Under the pieces are notes generated by a model, which worked only from the letters and a program-made list of their open reading frames with translations, was not told where the DNA came from and made no database searches. From NCBI GenBank assembly GCA_049340005.1, contig JBMPIY010000011.1: DNA of 64,000 bases; one strand, written 5' to 3'. The stretch is from CAXBDP01 sp963974465. GTDB taxonomy: Bacteria; Bacteroidota; Bacteroidia; Cytophagales; Cyclobacteriaceae. Both the position numbers and the translations under genes were made by a program. Of this stretch, positions 16,861-24,565 are shown piece by piece (the stretch's first letter is position 1; each line of letters opens with the position of its first letter).

Positions 16861-17442
16861 CTAGAGATTTAGAAAATTTTGAAGAATGATCGCTCCCGAT
16901 TCGCTGCTTTTTTCAGGATGCGCTTGTAATGCATAGAAATTGTCTTTTTGTAATGCAGCGGAGAATGGTAAAATATACTCGGATTGGGCGATAGTAAAAT
17001 CACTTAATTCTGCATAATAGCTATGAACATAATATAGAAATGGATCAGGATTTAGTCCTTTGAATAAAGGCCCTTCAAAGCTAATAAGATTGTTCCAACC
17101 CATATGCGGTACTTTTTCAGCAGGAGGAAAACGCTTCACTGCCACAGGAAAAATTCCTAAGCAATCCGTATTATTTTCCTCAGAGTGCTGGCATAAAAGC
17201 TGCAATCCTAAACAAACGCCAAATACAGGCTGCTTCAATGCGGGAATCACTTGGTCTAGTCCAGTTTTGCGAAGGTAGTTCATTGCTGTACTAGCTTCAC
17301 CCACGCCCGGGAATATCACTTTATCCGCCTTTTGAATTTGTTCAGGGTTATCGGTAATAATGGGTTCAATACCCAATCGCTGCAAAGCGAAAGTGACCGA
17401 TTGTGTATTACCTGCATTATATTTTATGATAGCTACTTCCAT
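16861..17442 (-). CDS. hisH: Imidazole glycerol phosphate synthase, glutamine amidotransferase subunit
   Basis: A 193-residue class-I amidotransferase supplying ammonia to HisF. Visible are VAIIKYNAGNTQSV, VIFPGVGEA, the nucleophile elbow FGVCLGLQLL (Cys about 78), MGWNNL, and the catalytic His/Glu in YALQAHPEKSS. It is the first his gene here; the earlier his genes (G, D, C, B) usually found upstream are absent and phhA stands in their place, 31 bases away. Confidence 0.97.
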   Translation of the reverse strand: MEVAIIKYNAGNTQSVTFALQRLGIEPIITDNPEQIQKADKVIFPGVGEASTAMNYLRKTGLDQVIPALKQPVFGVCLGLQLLCQHSEENNTDCLGIFPVAVKRFPPAEKVPHMGWNNLISFEGPLFKGLNPDPFLYYVHSYYAELSDFTIAQSEYILPFSAALQKDNFYALQAHPEKSSESGAIILQNFLNL

Positions 17443-17454
17443 TCTATATTTTTA

Positions 17455-17482
17455 AGAAAAAGAGAAAGCCCTCTTAGAGGGC
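17455..17482 (-). terminator. Hairpin over the phhA stop codon, before hisH
   Basis: On the minus strand GCCCTC-TAA-GAGGGC forms a 6-bp GC-rich stem whose 3-nt loop is the phhA stop codon TAA, followed by a pyrimidine tract (TTTCTCTTTTTC). It could end part of the transcripts and so set the phhA:his ratio. The T-run is interrupted, so termination would be incomplete. Confidence 0.55.
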
Positions 17483-18208
17483 CTCCTGCAAATTTAACTC
17501 TTCTACGAGAATTTCATCTAGATTTTTAAGCGATTCATAAAGCTCTTCGTAGCTCTCTATTACAAAATACTGAGTTTGGAAATCGTGTTTGTAATATGTA
17601 GCTCTCAACACTTCCCTCAAATCATAGGCTGAGCGCTTTGGTTTGTCAGAAAGACTAAAGTGAGTTTCACCTGAAGATGAAAGAATTCCCGCTCCATAGA
17701 TTCTAAGATTACCGTTTTCACGGATCAATCCAAACTCTACAGTGTACCAGTAAACTCTTGATAGCAAATGAATTGCCTTATCATCTCCAGAATGCTGAGA
17801 AGCTACAATCGCCAATTTTTGCAAGAAATCTACAAAAGGCTGATTCGATAAAAGTGGTACGTGCGCGTATACATCGTGAAACATATCAGGCTCTTCCAGA
17901 TAATCCAATTGCTCCATTTTGCGAAGCCAAGTAGTTGCCGGGAATTTTTTCTGAGCCAATAGCTCAAAAAAGATATCGTCATCAATCAAACCGGGCACGG
18001 CAACTATTTCCCAACCTGTGCTTTTAGCTAATAGCTCATTGGTTTCGCCAAAATGAGGAATGTGATCGGGAGTGAATTTCACGTCCTTTAGACCTTGGAT
18101 AAAAGTCTCACTTGCAGTATTGTGCAATTTTTCCAGCTGACGATTGAACAAGATGTTCCAAACCTGCTGATCCTCTTTTGTGTAATTGTCGTAAATCTGC
18201 TGTAACAT
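17474..18208 (-). CDS. phhA: Phenylalanine 4-monooxygenase (aromatic amino acid hydroxylase)
   Basis: About 244 residues, the size of monomeric bacterial phenylalanine hydroxylases. The non-haem iron site is clear: MFHDVYAHVPLL supplies two His and YWYTVEFGL the Glu. The enzyme makes tyrosine from phenylalanine with O2 and a tetrahydropterin. I prefer the ATG at 18208; the ATG at 18229 abuts the T-run of the upstream terminator. Upstream lie a promoter, a tyrosine-rich leader frame and a terminator (18235-18271), pointing to control by tyrosine supply. Downstream, 31 bases away, the his genes begin. A tetrahydrobiopterin-type gene set sits at 41.2-43.0 kb. Confidence 0.93.
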   Translation of the reverse strand: MLQQIYDNYTKEDQQVWNILFNRQLEKLHNTASETFIQGLKDVKFTPDHIPHFGETNELLAKSTGWEIVAVPGLIDDDIFFELLAQKKFPATTWLRKMEQLDYLEEPDMFHDVYAHVPLLSNQPFVDFLQKLAIVASQHSGDDKAIHLLSRVYWYTVEFGLIRENGNLRIYGAGILSSSGETHFSLSDKPKRSAYDLREVLRATYYKHDFQTQYFVIESYEELYESLKNLDEILVEELNLQEAL

Positions 18209-18234
18209 ATAATTAAGTTGAAATGGCATAAAAT

Positions 18235-18271
18235 AAAAAAGCCTGACTCCGGCATCGGAATCAGGCTTTTT
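18235..18271 (-). terminator. Attenuator-type intrinsic terminator before phhA
   Basis: On the minus strand GCCTGATTCC/GGAGTCAGGC (18266-18257 and 18250-18241) forms a 10-bp stem with one G-T pair and a 6-nt loop, followed by a T-run (18240-18235). It stands between the tyrosine-rich leader frame and phhA, with no other gene between, so it can only act as a conditional terminator of phhA. Confidence 0.85.
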
Positions 18272-18295
18272 ATATGGTTGTTGATTATCTCTTGC

Positions 18296-18382
18296 TTATT
18301 GGTCAACACATACTAGCTTATTTCCGAAACCCTGTGGCTGCAGATAATAATAATAGTAATGATAAGTATGTGTTTTGTTCAT
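18296..18382 (-). CDS. Tyrosine-rich leader peptide of phhA (28 residues)
   Basis: An ATG-to-TAA frame of 28 codons beginning MNKTHTYHYYYYYLQ. Tyr occurs at positions 7 and 9-13, six Tyr codons within seven. It begins six bases after a canonical promoter box and ends 25 bases before an intrinsic terminator. The 10 bases AACACATACT just before the Tyr codons (18374-18365) are exactly complementary to AGTATGTGTT near the end of the frame (18314-18305), so a helix would enclose the Tyr codons. This is the layout of ribosome-mediated attenuators (trp, his, pheA leaders). A ribosome waiting at Tyr codons would block the first arm and free the second, which can partly pair with TCAACAACCATAT just before the terminator. 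Confidence 0.82.
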   Translation of the reverse strand: MNKTHTYHYYYYYLQPQGFGNKLVCVDQ

Positions 18383-18387
18383 TTGTT

Positions 18388-18418
18388 GCAAAGGTAATTA
18401 CGAAATTTAATTTGGCAA
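18388..18418 (-). promoter_or_regulatory. Canonical Bacteroidota promoter of the phhA leader
   Basis: On the minus strand TTG (18418-18416), exactly 19 bases, then TACCTTTGC (18396-18388). Both elements fit the TTTG-N19-TAnnTTTG consensus. The leader ATG starts at 18382, so the mRNA is expected to begin within a few bases of that codon. Confidence 0.8.
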
Positions 18419-18454
18419 CTGTTTTTTGAAAAAATGATTTTAACGGAAAAAACT

Positions 18455-18889
18455 TTATTTAACTTCCAATTTAAACTTATTATTTCCTTGGTGATGAATT
18501 GATATGAAGAACTCCTTTGGCTCATTTTCAGGCATTTTTGAATATTTAATTCGTAGAATATTATTGCTGAATTCCACTATAATGGGTGCTGTAATATCCA
18601 ATATCGAAAAAACCTTTGGTTCAGGTACATCATCATATTCGCCTAATACCAAATAAATATTCTTAACAGGCAGACCTGTTTCATAGTTAAAATCCTTATT
18701 ACCAGTTTCAATTTCACCACTAAAAGAGGTAATAACGTTCAAATAGAAACCTTCACTTTCAAACCGTTTCAATTCCTCGATTTGGCTCACCGATACAGCT
18801 TTATTATCGGCCTCTTGATTTATGCTTACTTGTCCTATGGTTGGAAGACTAATTCCTATCACCAAAAAAAATATAAATGTCTTTTTCAT
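18455..18889 (-). CDS. Exported hypothetical protein
   Basis: A 144-residue protein with a clear signal peptide (MKKTFIFFLVIGISLPTIGQ). The mature part is rich in beta-strand patterns (FYLNVITSFSGEI, IYLVLGEYDD, PIIVEFSNNILRIKY) and ends LEVK; no Cys-based or catalytic motif is seen. It follows the LAS-type lipoprotein gene by 5 bases, so the two are probably one operon. No family recognised. Confidence 0.7.
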   Translation of the reverse strand: MKKTFIFFLVIGISLPTIGQVSINQEADNKAVSVSQIEELKRFESEGFYLNVITSFSGEIETGNKDFNYETGLPVKNIYLVLGEYDDVPEPKVFSILDITAPIIVEFSNNILRIKYSKMPENEPKEFFISIHHQGNNKFKLEVK

Positions 18890-18894
18890 AGTTT

Positions 18895-20136
18895 CTAATT
18901 ACCGTTTACTGAAAAATGAATGTGAGTTTGATGGTCTTGAACTTGATTAAATGGCGCGTTCAATTTGTTTTTCAGGAATGGGCCAAAATTTTCTCGAATA
19001 AATGGGAAAGTTTCTAAAGCCAATTGCAATGCTGCAACTTGAGAATTTGCTCCTAAATTCATTATGTACTCATTATTTATTCTACTCAAATCAATAGCTA
19101 AGCCTCTATAATGATTACTATTTTGACCATGCACACCATTGGTAGTTGCTTTAATGTAAATTCGATTAATTCCATTTTCTGAGGCACAGGATTCAAGAGC
19201 AAAAATTAAACAATCAAGTAATCTTTTAGCTACCGGCTGATTGGCATTAACACCATCATTTGTAAAGCCAAAATCAATATTTACTACGTGACCATTTGAA
19301 AGTTCAATTTGAGATGGAATATTAACAGTTTCCCCATTCCAACTTGAATTGGAATAATCATCAATACTAATACTTCCATAGTAGTAATCATAATCCACCG
19401 ACGGATTCATAGGAGTCCCACCACTAGACCCTGGGCCACCACCATCAATCTCCGGTGTACCTGCACAATCTATCGGAATTGCATCCCAATAATATTGAGT
19501 ATTACAATAGTCATCAGTTGGGCCAGGACAAATAGTCGCTGATTTCCATTCATACTCGTATCCACATATATTTTCAGTTCTATTATTGGCAATGGTGGCT
19601 TGCTTTCCATCAATCATCCGTATATCATTGATGATTTCACCATTAAGAGAATAAGTTCGTATATATCCTGTGTAATTACTGAAATCAAAATCCGCATTAT
19701 ATTCCTCATTCTCTAATATATACTCAACAATTACCATTTCAGGCGCTTTCTGACCTTTCAGTGGTTTGGTGATTACAAGATTATAAAATGTGCGTGGGTT
19801 GAACTCATCTGGTATAATGGGAATAGCTGTACGAACTATTTCAAATCGATAATCTTTCAACTCCTTCACCATACCATTACCTAATTTCCCAAATGCTGTA
19901 TTTAATTGGTTATTCTCCAATCGATAGTTTGAATATCCATTGAGCATAAATCCTTGTTGAATATCATCCATTATGTCGGAAAAAGGAATTTCTCTAATGG
20001 AAACTTCTTCTTGCTTGTCAACATCTTCGACAAGCTCATCAGGCATTTGATCTTCAAAATTATACGTACTACAAGAACTTATAATTAGTAAAGAAAGAAA
20101 AATGAAAGAGATTTTTTGTAATTTTAGGTTCCTCAG
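18895..20136 (-). CDS. Lipoprotein with LAS-type (D-Ala-D-Ala/hedgehog-fold) metallopeptidase domain; start codon uncertain
   Basis: The C-terminal third carries HYRGLAIDL (H-x3-G-x-A-x-D) and THIHFSV (HxH), the zinc-site pattern of the LAS metallopeptidase superfamily, which cleaves peptidoglycan cross-links or related bonds. The middle has a Gly/Pro-rich linker and a CNTQYYWDAIPIDC segment. The first ATG (20046, 383 residues) leaves no signal, yet the frame stays open upstream and encodes a perfect lipoprotein signal ending LLIISSC. No ATG, GTG or TTG precedes that signal; the only candidate is CTG at 20136. Either an unusual start is used, or the true start was lost. It is followed at 5 bases by another exported protein. 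Confidence 0.65.
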   Translation of the reverse strand: MRNLKLQKISFIFLSLLIISSCSTYNFEDQMPDELVEDVDKQEEVSIREIPFSDIMDDIQQGFMLNGYSNYRLENNQLNTAFGKLGNGMVKELKDYRFEIVRTAIPIIPDEFNPRTFYNLVITKPLKGQKAPEMVIVEYILENEEYNADFDFSNYTGYIRTYSLNGEIINDIRMIDGKQATIANNRTENICGYEYEWKSATICPGPTDDYCNTQYYWDAIPIDCAGTPEIDGGGPGSSGGTPMNPSVDYDYYYGSISIDDYSNSSWNGETVNIPSQIELSNGHVVNIDFGFTNDGVNANQPVAKRLLDCLIFALESCASENGINRIYIKATTNGVHGQNSNHYRGLAIDLSRINNEYIMNLGANSQVAALQLALETFPFIRENFGPFLKNKLNAPFNQVQDHQTHIHFSVNGN

Positions 20137-20289
20137 ATTGTTTTATTTTGATACAAGTCTTAATATCAAAAAATCAAATTGGTAACCCATGTTTTTAGTT
20201 TTATAGTGAAAAAAATTAAAAAATTACTCAGATAGCCATAGTAGGGACTGGCGAGAAATATTTCTATCAATGATTCGCTTTAGCTTTTC

Positions 20290-20297
20290 TACTTTTG
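20290..20297 (+). promoter_or_regulatory. -7 box immediately before waaA
   Basis: TACTTTTG matches TAnnTTTG and ends 5 bases before the waaA ATG at 20302. If used, the mRNA would start at or next to the start codon. No clear -33 element at the expected distance. Confidence 0.4.
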
Positions 20298-20301
20298 TTG
20301 A

Positions 20302-21546
20302 ATGCTTTTAGCTATCGGGATATATCGCATTGCACTTTTTGCTTATTATAGCTTGCTTAGATTGGTTGCCATCTTCCATCCTAAGGCAAGTCAATTTGTA
20401 AAGGGTCGTAAAAACTGGGAACAGCCACTTAAGCAATGGCGAGCTAGCACTGGCAATGCACCATTGGTTTGGTTTCATTGTGCTTCACTTGGCGAATTTG
20501 AGCAAGGCCGCCCAGTAATGGAGGCTTTCAAAAAAACCTATCCAAACTATCAAATTCTGCTTACATTCTATTCTCCCTCTGGATATGAGGTGCGAAAAAA
20601 TTATGCAGGAGCAGATTACATTATGTATTTACCCTGGGACAGTCCAAGTAATGCACGCAAATTTTTGAGCATTATCCAACCTAAAACAGTGTTTTTTGTG
20701 AAGTATGAGTATTGGTTTTTTCACCTGCGTGAAGTCGCCAAACTAAACCTCCCGCTTTTTTCCATTTCTACTATTTTGCGGCCAAACCAATTATTCTTTC
20801 GCTGGTACGGTTTGCTGCATCGTAAATGTTTAGGCTTTTTCACCTACTTTTTTACCCAAAATAAGGAAACCCAAAACCTACTCCATTCTCTACAAATCAA
20901 TAATTGCAGTCTAGCTGGCGACACTCGCTTCGATAGGGTAATCGATATTTATCAGCAGAAAAAGCCTATTCCCATTGCTGAATCATTTGTGGGTGAGCAA
21001 AAATGTATTGTGGTGGGCTCTGCTTGGCCACAAGATCGAGAGCTATTAAAATCTGTTATCCAAAATACCAACTATAAATGGATTGTAGCTCCTCATGATA
21101 TCCATGAAGCAGATTTGGCTGAATGGGAAAAAGCCTTCCCCAAACAATGTATTAGGTACTCCAAAGCGGGAGAAGTCATAAATGCCAAAATCCTGTTGAT
21201 CGATAATGTGGGAATCTTGAGTAGCTTGTATCAATATGGCTGGGCGGCTTATATTGGTGGAGCATTTGGAGCAGGATTGCACAATACGCTAGAGGCTGCT
21301 GTGTATGGTATTCCGGTATTTTTTGGGAATAAGAACTATAGGAAATTTAATGAAGCTATTGGTCTCATAGAAAATGGAGCTGCATTTGCCGTAAATTCGG
21401 CCTCAGCAATGGAGGAAATTTTGAGACGATTTGAACAAAATCCACACGACTACCAACTGGCTGCTGAAAAAGCGGGAGGTTTTGTGAAAGAAAATAAAGG
21501 AGCTACTTCGCTGATCATGAATAAAATTACAAAATGGATAGATTAA
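20302..21546 (+). CDS. waaA: 3-deoxy-D-manno-octulosonic acid (Kdo) transferase
   Basis: A 414-residue membrane-anchored GT-B glycosyltransferase that adds Kdo to lipid A. An N-terminal hydrophobic anchor (about 1-25) is followed by WFHCASLGEFEQGRPVMEAFKK (about 57-78, with the catalytic Glu) and the C-terminal CMP-Kdo site with GSAWPQDRE, APHDIHE, and GGAFGAGLHNTLEAAVYGIPVFFG. This shows the organism makes a lipopolysaccharide with Kdo. The gene overlaps rsgA by 13 bases. Confidence 0.95.
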   Translation: MLLAIGIYRIALFAYYSLLRLVAIFHPKASQFVKGRKNWEQPLKQWRASTGNAPLVWFHCASLGEFEQGRPVMEAFKKTYPNYQILLTFYSPSGYEVRKNYAGADYIMYLPWDSPSNARKFLSIIQPKTVFFVKYEYWFFHLREVAKLNLPLFSISTILRPNQLFFRWYGLLHRKCLGFFTYFFTQNKETQNLLHSLQINNCSLAGDTRFDRVIDIYQQKKPIPIAESFVGEQKCIVVGSAWPQDRELLKSVIQNTNYKWIVAPHDIHEADLAEWEKAFPKQCIRYSKAGEVINAKILLIDNVGILSSLYQYGWAAYIGGAFGAGLHNTLEAAVYGIPVFFGNKNYRKFNEAIGLIENGAAFAVNSASAMEEILRRFEQNPHDYQLAAEKAGGFVKENKGATSLIMNKITKWID

Positions 21547-22460
21547 GAGCGAGGGTACTGAAATCGACAGGATCATGGTATCAGGTGGAGTTGGAAGATG
21601 GTAGCAAGATGGATTGCCGTTTGCGTGGCAAATTCAAAAACCTTGAACTCAAGGTGACGAATCCTATTGCCGTAGGCGACTGGGTACTGATTGAACCTGA
21701 TGATGATGGTAAAGGAATTATCTCCGAAATCGAGCCTCGCAGGAATTATTTTATTCGTAAATCTGTGAAAAAAACAGATCACGCCCATTTAATTGCTGCA
21801 AATATTGATCAAGCAATTTTGGTGGTAACCTTGGCACTGCCAAGAACCTCACTTGGGTTTATAGATCGCTTTTTGGTTAGCATAGAAGCTTTCCGTATTC
21901 CAGGTGTTTTACTGTTCAATAAAGCTGACATTATGGATGAGGTGATGCTTGCTTATCAGAAAGAGTTAGCCGAATTGTATCAGAATTTAGGTTATAAATG
22001 CCTTTTAGTATCTGCCGAAACCGGACAAGGAATGAACGAAGTAAGTGAGATACTTAAAGGCAAACTAAGCGTATTCTCAGGCCACTCAGGTGCTGGCAAA
22101 TCAACATTGATTAACAGACTAATCCCAAATATTCGGCAAAAAACAGCTCAAGTCTCCTCATTTGCAAATAAAGGCGTTCACACGACTACATTTGCCGAAA
22201 TGTTTGAAGTAGATTCAGATACATGGGTCATTGACACCCCGGGAATTAAGGAGTTGGGATTAGTTGAAATGGAGGAGTGGGAAATCAGCCATTATTTTCC
22301 GGAAATGCGCCATTTCTTAGGCCAATGTAAGTTCAACAACTGTCTGCACATCAATGAACCTAATTGCAAAATCATTGAAGCCTTGGACGCCGGACAAATT
22401 GCTATCAGCAGGTACAACTCCTATCTCAGTATGCTGATGAATGAAGAGAGTCATCGGTAA
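21534..22460 (+). CDS. rsgA: Ribosome small-subunit-dependent GTPase A
   Basis: A 308-residue circularly permuted GTPase that helps 30S maturation. Order of parts: OB-fold (about 1-70), G4 NKAD (about 124), G1 GHSGAGKST (about 183-191), G2 region GVHTTT, G3 DTPG (about 234), and a C-terminal zinc finger with C-x4-C-x-H-x5-C (CKFNNCLHINEPNC). All motifs are intact. Its start overlaps the end of waaA, suggesting coupled translation. Confidence 0.97.
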   Translation: MDRLRARVLKSTGSWYQVELEDGSKMDCRLRGKFKNLELKVTNPIAVGDWVLIEPDDDGKGIISEIEPRRNYFIRKSVKKTDHAHLIAANIDQAILVVTLALPRTSLGFIDRFLVSIEAFRIPGVLLFNKADIMDEVMLAYQKELAELYQNLGYKCLLVSAETGQGMNEVSEILKGKLSVFSGHSGAGKSTLINRLIPNIRQKTAQVSSFANKGVHTTTFAEMFEVDSDTWVIDTPGIKELGLVEMEEWEISHYFPEMRHFLGQCKFNNCLHINEPNCKIIEALDAGQIAISRYNSYLSMLMNEESHR

Positions 22461-22611
22461 AAGATTGTTAAGAATTCAGATTTTCTCCCATTTTATAATT
22501 TAATCTAATTATAAGTAATTATTTCATATTAGAATAAGTAAATTGAAATAAATATAACTTAATTCTAATTATAGCCGTTAAAGTAACTATAACTAATCAA
22601 AATTATATATT

Positions 22612-22794
22612 ATGAATAACTTAAAAATTAAAGGAAACTGGAACGAATTAAAAGGTAAATTAAAGCAAGAGTACGGTGAACTCACTGACAATGATTTAGT
22701 ATATGCTGAAGGCCAAGAAGACGAACTACTTGGTAGAATTCAGAAAAAAACTGGCAAAGCTAAGGATGAACTTAAGCAAATGCTTTTTGAATAG
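22612..22794 (+). CDS. CsbD-family stress protein
   Basis: A 60-residue charged helical protein with the family signature KGNWNELKGKLKQEYGELTDNDL and a C-terminal GRIQKKTGKAKDELK. CsbD-like proteins are abundant in stationary phase or under stress; their molecular action is unknown. Monocistronic, in an AT-rich setting, with a strong terminator behind. Confidence 0.92.
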   Translation: MNNLKIKGNWNELKGKLKQEYGELTDNDLVYAEGQEDELLGRIQKKTGKAKDELKQMLFE

Positions 22795-22820
22795 TAAGTA
22801 TAATTCCATAAAATAATAAA

Positions 22821-22851
22821 ATGGCTCTTGGACAATCAAGAGCCATTTTTA
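22821..22851. terminator. Intrinsic terminator between csbD-like and nlpE-like genes
   Basis: A perfect 10-bp stem ATGGCTCTTG/CAAGAGCCAT with a 6-nt loop, followed by five Ts and preceded by an A-rich run, so it can work in both directions between the two convergent genes. Confidence 0.92.
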
Positions 22852-22902
22852 TTGTATACTGAACTGGTTTTCATTCATATACAAATCAAAACCTCAACTA
22901 TG

Positions 22903-23367
22903 CTAAAAATCTAATACAGATCCTACCTTCACAAAAGTATAAGGACTGTCAAAATCTCCTATCCTGTTACCATCAGCATCAAGTTTGAAAAGTACATTTT
23001 CACCTACTTGGTAATAATGCAAATTAGGATCTTGACCATCAATCATTAATTTAATTTTTCCTCCCGCTTCATTCCATTCGAATTCGCCTTCTACTATTTC
23101 TACCTCATCAGCTTTACCCAAATACTTTGAATGCATCACAAAACTACCATCCAGATTCAGTTGAATTTGAATTGCTATTCCTTCACAATCCTCACAAGGT
23201 AATATGGATTTATAAGCTCCATTCCAGTCAAGTGAATTCCTACTATTTGCACCACCTATAACCGCCTCTTCTTGTGGAGATTGGGTCAAATTTTCCTTGT
23301 TAGATTTTTGTGATTCGCACGCACATGAAAGAAATAAAACTACTGAGAGACTGAAAAGTATTTTCAT
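22903..23367 (-). CDS. NlpE-like lipoprotein
   Basis: A 154-residue lipoprotein with lipobox LSCAC near residue 17 and an NlpE N-terminal type domain: WNGAYKSILPCEDCEGI contains the CxxC typical of the family, followed by LDGSFVMHSKYLG and GEFEWNEAGGKIKL. NlpE proteins sense lipoprotein trafficking or surface and copper stress in other bacteria. It follows a coiled-coil gene by 27 bases and is probably co-transcribed with it. Confidence 0.82.
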   Translation of the reverse strand: MKILFSLSVVLFLSCACESQKSNKENLTQSPQEEAVIGGANSRNSLDWNGAYKSILPCEDCEGIAIQIQLNLDGSFVMHSKYLGKADEVEIVEGEFEWNEAGGKIKLMIDGQDPNLHYYQVGENVLFKLDADGNRIGDFDSPYTFVKVGSVLDF

Positions 23368-23394
23368 TTTTTAGATTTTTCGAATAAGCAACTT

Positions 23395-23673
23395 TTACTG
23401 TCTTTTCTTAAAAATAGACTCCGCGGCTTTCACAATTTCCTGCCCTGCAGTTTCCAAATGATCGAGCATTTCTTGCCACCTTGGATTATTTTTCTCCTTA
23501 AATTCTCTAAACTCATCTTCTAACTTATCCCGCTCTTTTTTCAATTTTTCAATCTCTTTGTCTGCATCAAAACCCTTTTCCTTGGCTTTTTCCTTCATTT
23601 TGCGAGTAAGTTCATCTATTTTCTTACCCAAGTCGTTTAGAATTCTTTGTGCTCTACCTTCTTGATTTTCCAT
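23395..23673 (-). CDS. Small coiled-coil protein
   Basis: A 92-residue, highly charged, almost wholly alpha-helical protein (repeated K/E heptads such as DELTRKMKEKAKEKGFD and EIEKLKKERDKLEDEF). No signal peptide or membrane helix. Grouped with an NlpE-like lipoprotein gene and close to csbD, so a stress-related role is possible. No family recognised. Confidence 0.72.
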   Translation of the reverse strand: MENQEGRAQRILNDLGKKIDELTRKMKEKAKEKGFDADKEIEKLKKERDKLEDEFREFKEKNNPRWQEMLDHLETAGQEIVKAAESIFKKRQ

Positions 23674-23790
23674 TTTCTGTTAATTATAATTTATTAATTA
23701 CTGATTCTTGCTAAGTTTAAGGACAGCTTTTCACTTTTTTTAAAAATATGAAATAAGCCTTTTAATAACGCGAATCAATATGCTAAAGAT

Positions 23791-24495
23791 ATGACTAAAT
23801 CAAAACTAAAATCAACCCATCCAAAAGAAGAAAATATGGTAGAAGTTGTTGTAGAAAAGCTCCATAGTAAGGCTGAATTGAAACAAAAAATTTATGCAAA
23901 CCTCAAAGAGTTCTTCAAAATACTAAAAATTGAAGCGGCACAAATAAATTTAGAACTCACATCAAAAACCCAAGATTTTAATCCGAAAATTAGTGTAGCA
24001 TTCAATGATATATCAGATTTCGAGTTTAGAATTACTGCGGGCGGAGACACATTAGTGGCTGTCATGCAAAGCAATATTATTCAACTCAACCCTGAGCACC
24101 CATTTCTAAAAAGGAGATATTTCAAAGAAAACCCGGCTTACTTTGGACAAATTGTACTTTATAATTTCTTGGAAGATTCATTCCGCTATAATAGAATGAA
24201 CGATTACGGCTACTTAGTTGGGAGAATTTTTATCGATGCGAATAATCGTCTATTTGCAGAAGGAGATCGACAAGTTCATTATTGTTTTGACGATCCGGAA
24301 AACGCTTTTATGACCAATGAAAACGCAAGATTGCTATTGCTTAAAGGCATTTCTGCAATGATAGACAATGATTTAATGGCACCTGAGTTCCAACAAGTAC
24401 AGGTGATCACCCTTGCCCAAAAAGAAAATTATACAATAACAGAAGCTAGAGGTCAAAAAATCGGTTTTCAAGCAAGCTATAATGCAGAGAGGTAA
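23791..24495 (+). CDS. Conserved-looking hypothetical cytosolic protein
   Basis: A 234-residue protein without signal or membrane segments. The middle contains FFKILKIEAAQINLEL, VAFNDISDFEFRITAGGDTLVAVMQSN and RIFIDANNRLFAEGDRQV, suggesting an alpha/beta fold. It reads divergently from the coiled-coil gene and is 70 bases ahead of egtB. I recognise no domain. An ATG at 23836 would trim 15 residues. Confidence 0.68.
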   Translation: MTKSKLKSTHPKEENMVEVVVEKLHSKAELKQKIYANLKEFFKILKIEAAQINLELTSKTQDFNPKISVAFNDISDFEFRITAGGDTLVAVMQSNIIQLNPEHPFLKRRYFKENPAYFGQIVLYNFLEDSFRYNRMNDYGYLVGRIFIDANNRLFAEGDRQVHYCFDDPENAFMTNENARLLLLKGISAMIDNDLMAPEFQQVQVITLAQKENYTITEARGQKIGFQASYNAER

Positions 24496-24565
24496 TACTT
24501 ATCATATCAATGGATAAACTATTTTCATAAATAAACCTTAGTATAATAGACATATAAAAAACACT

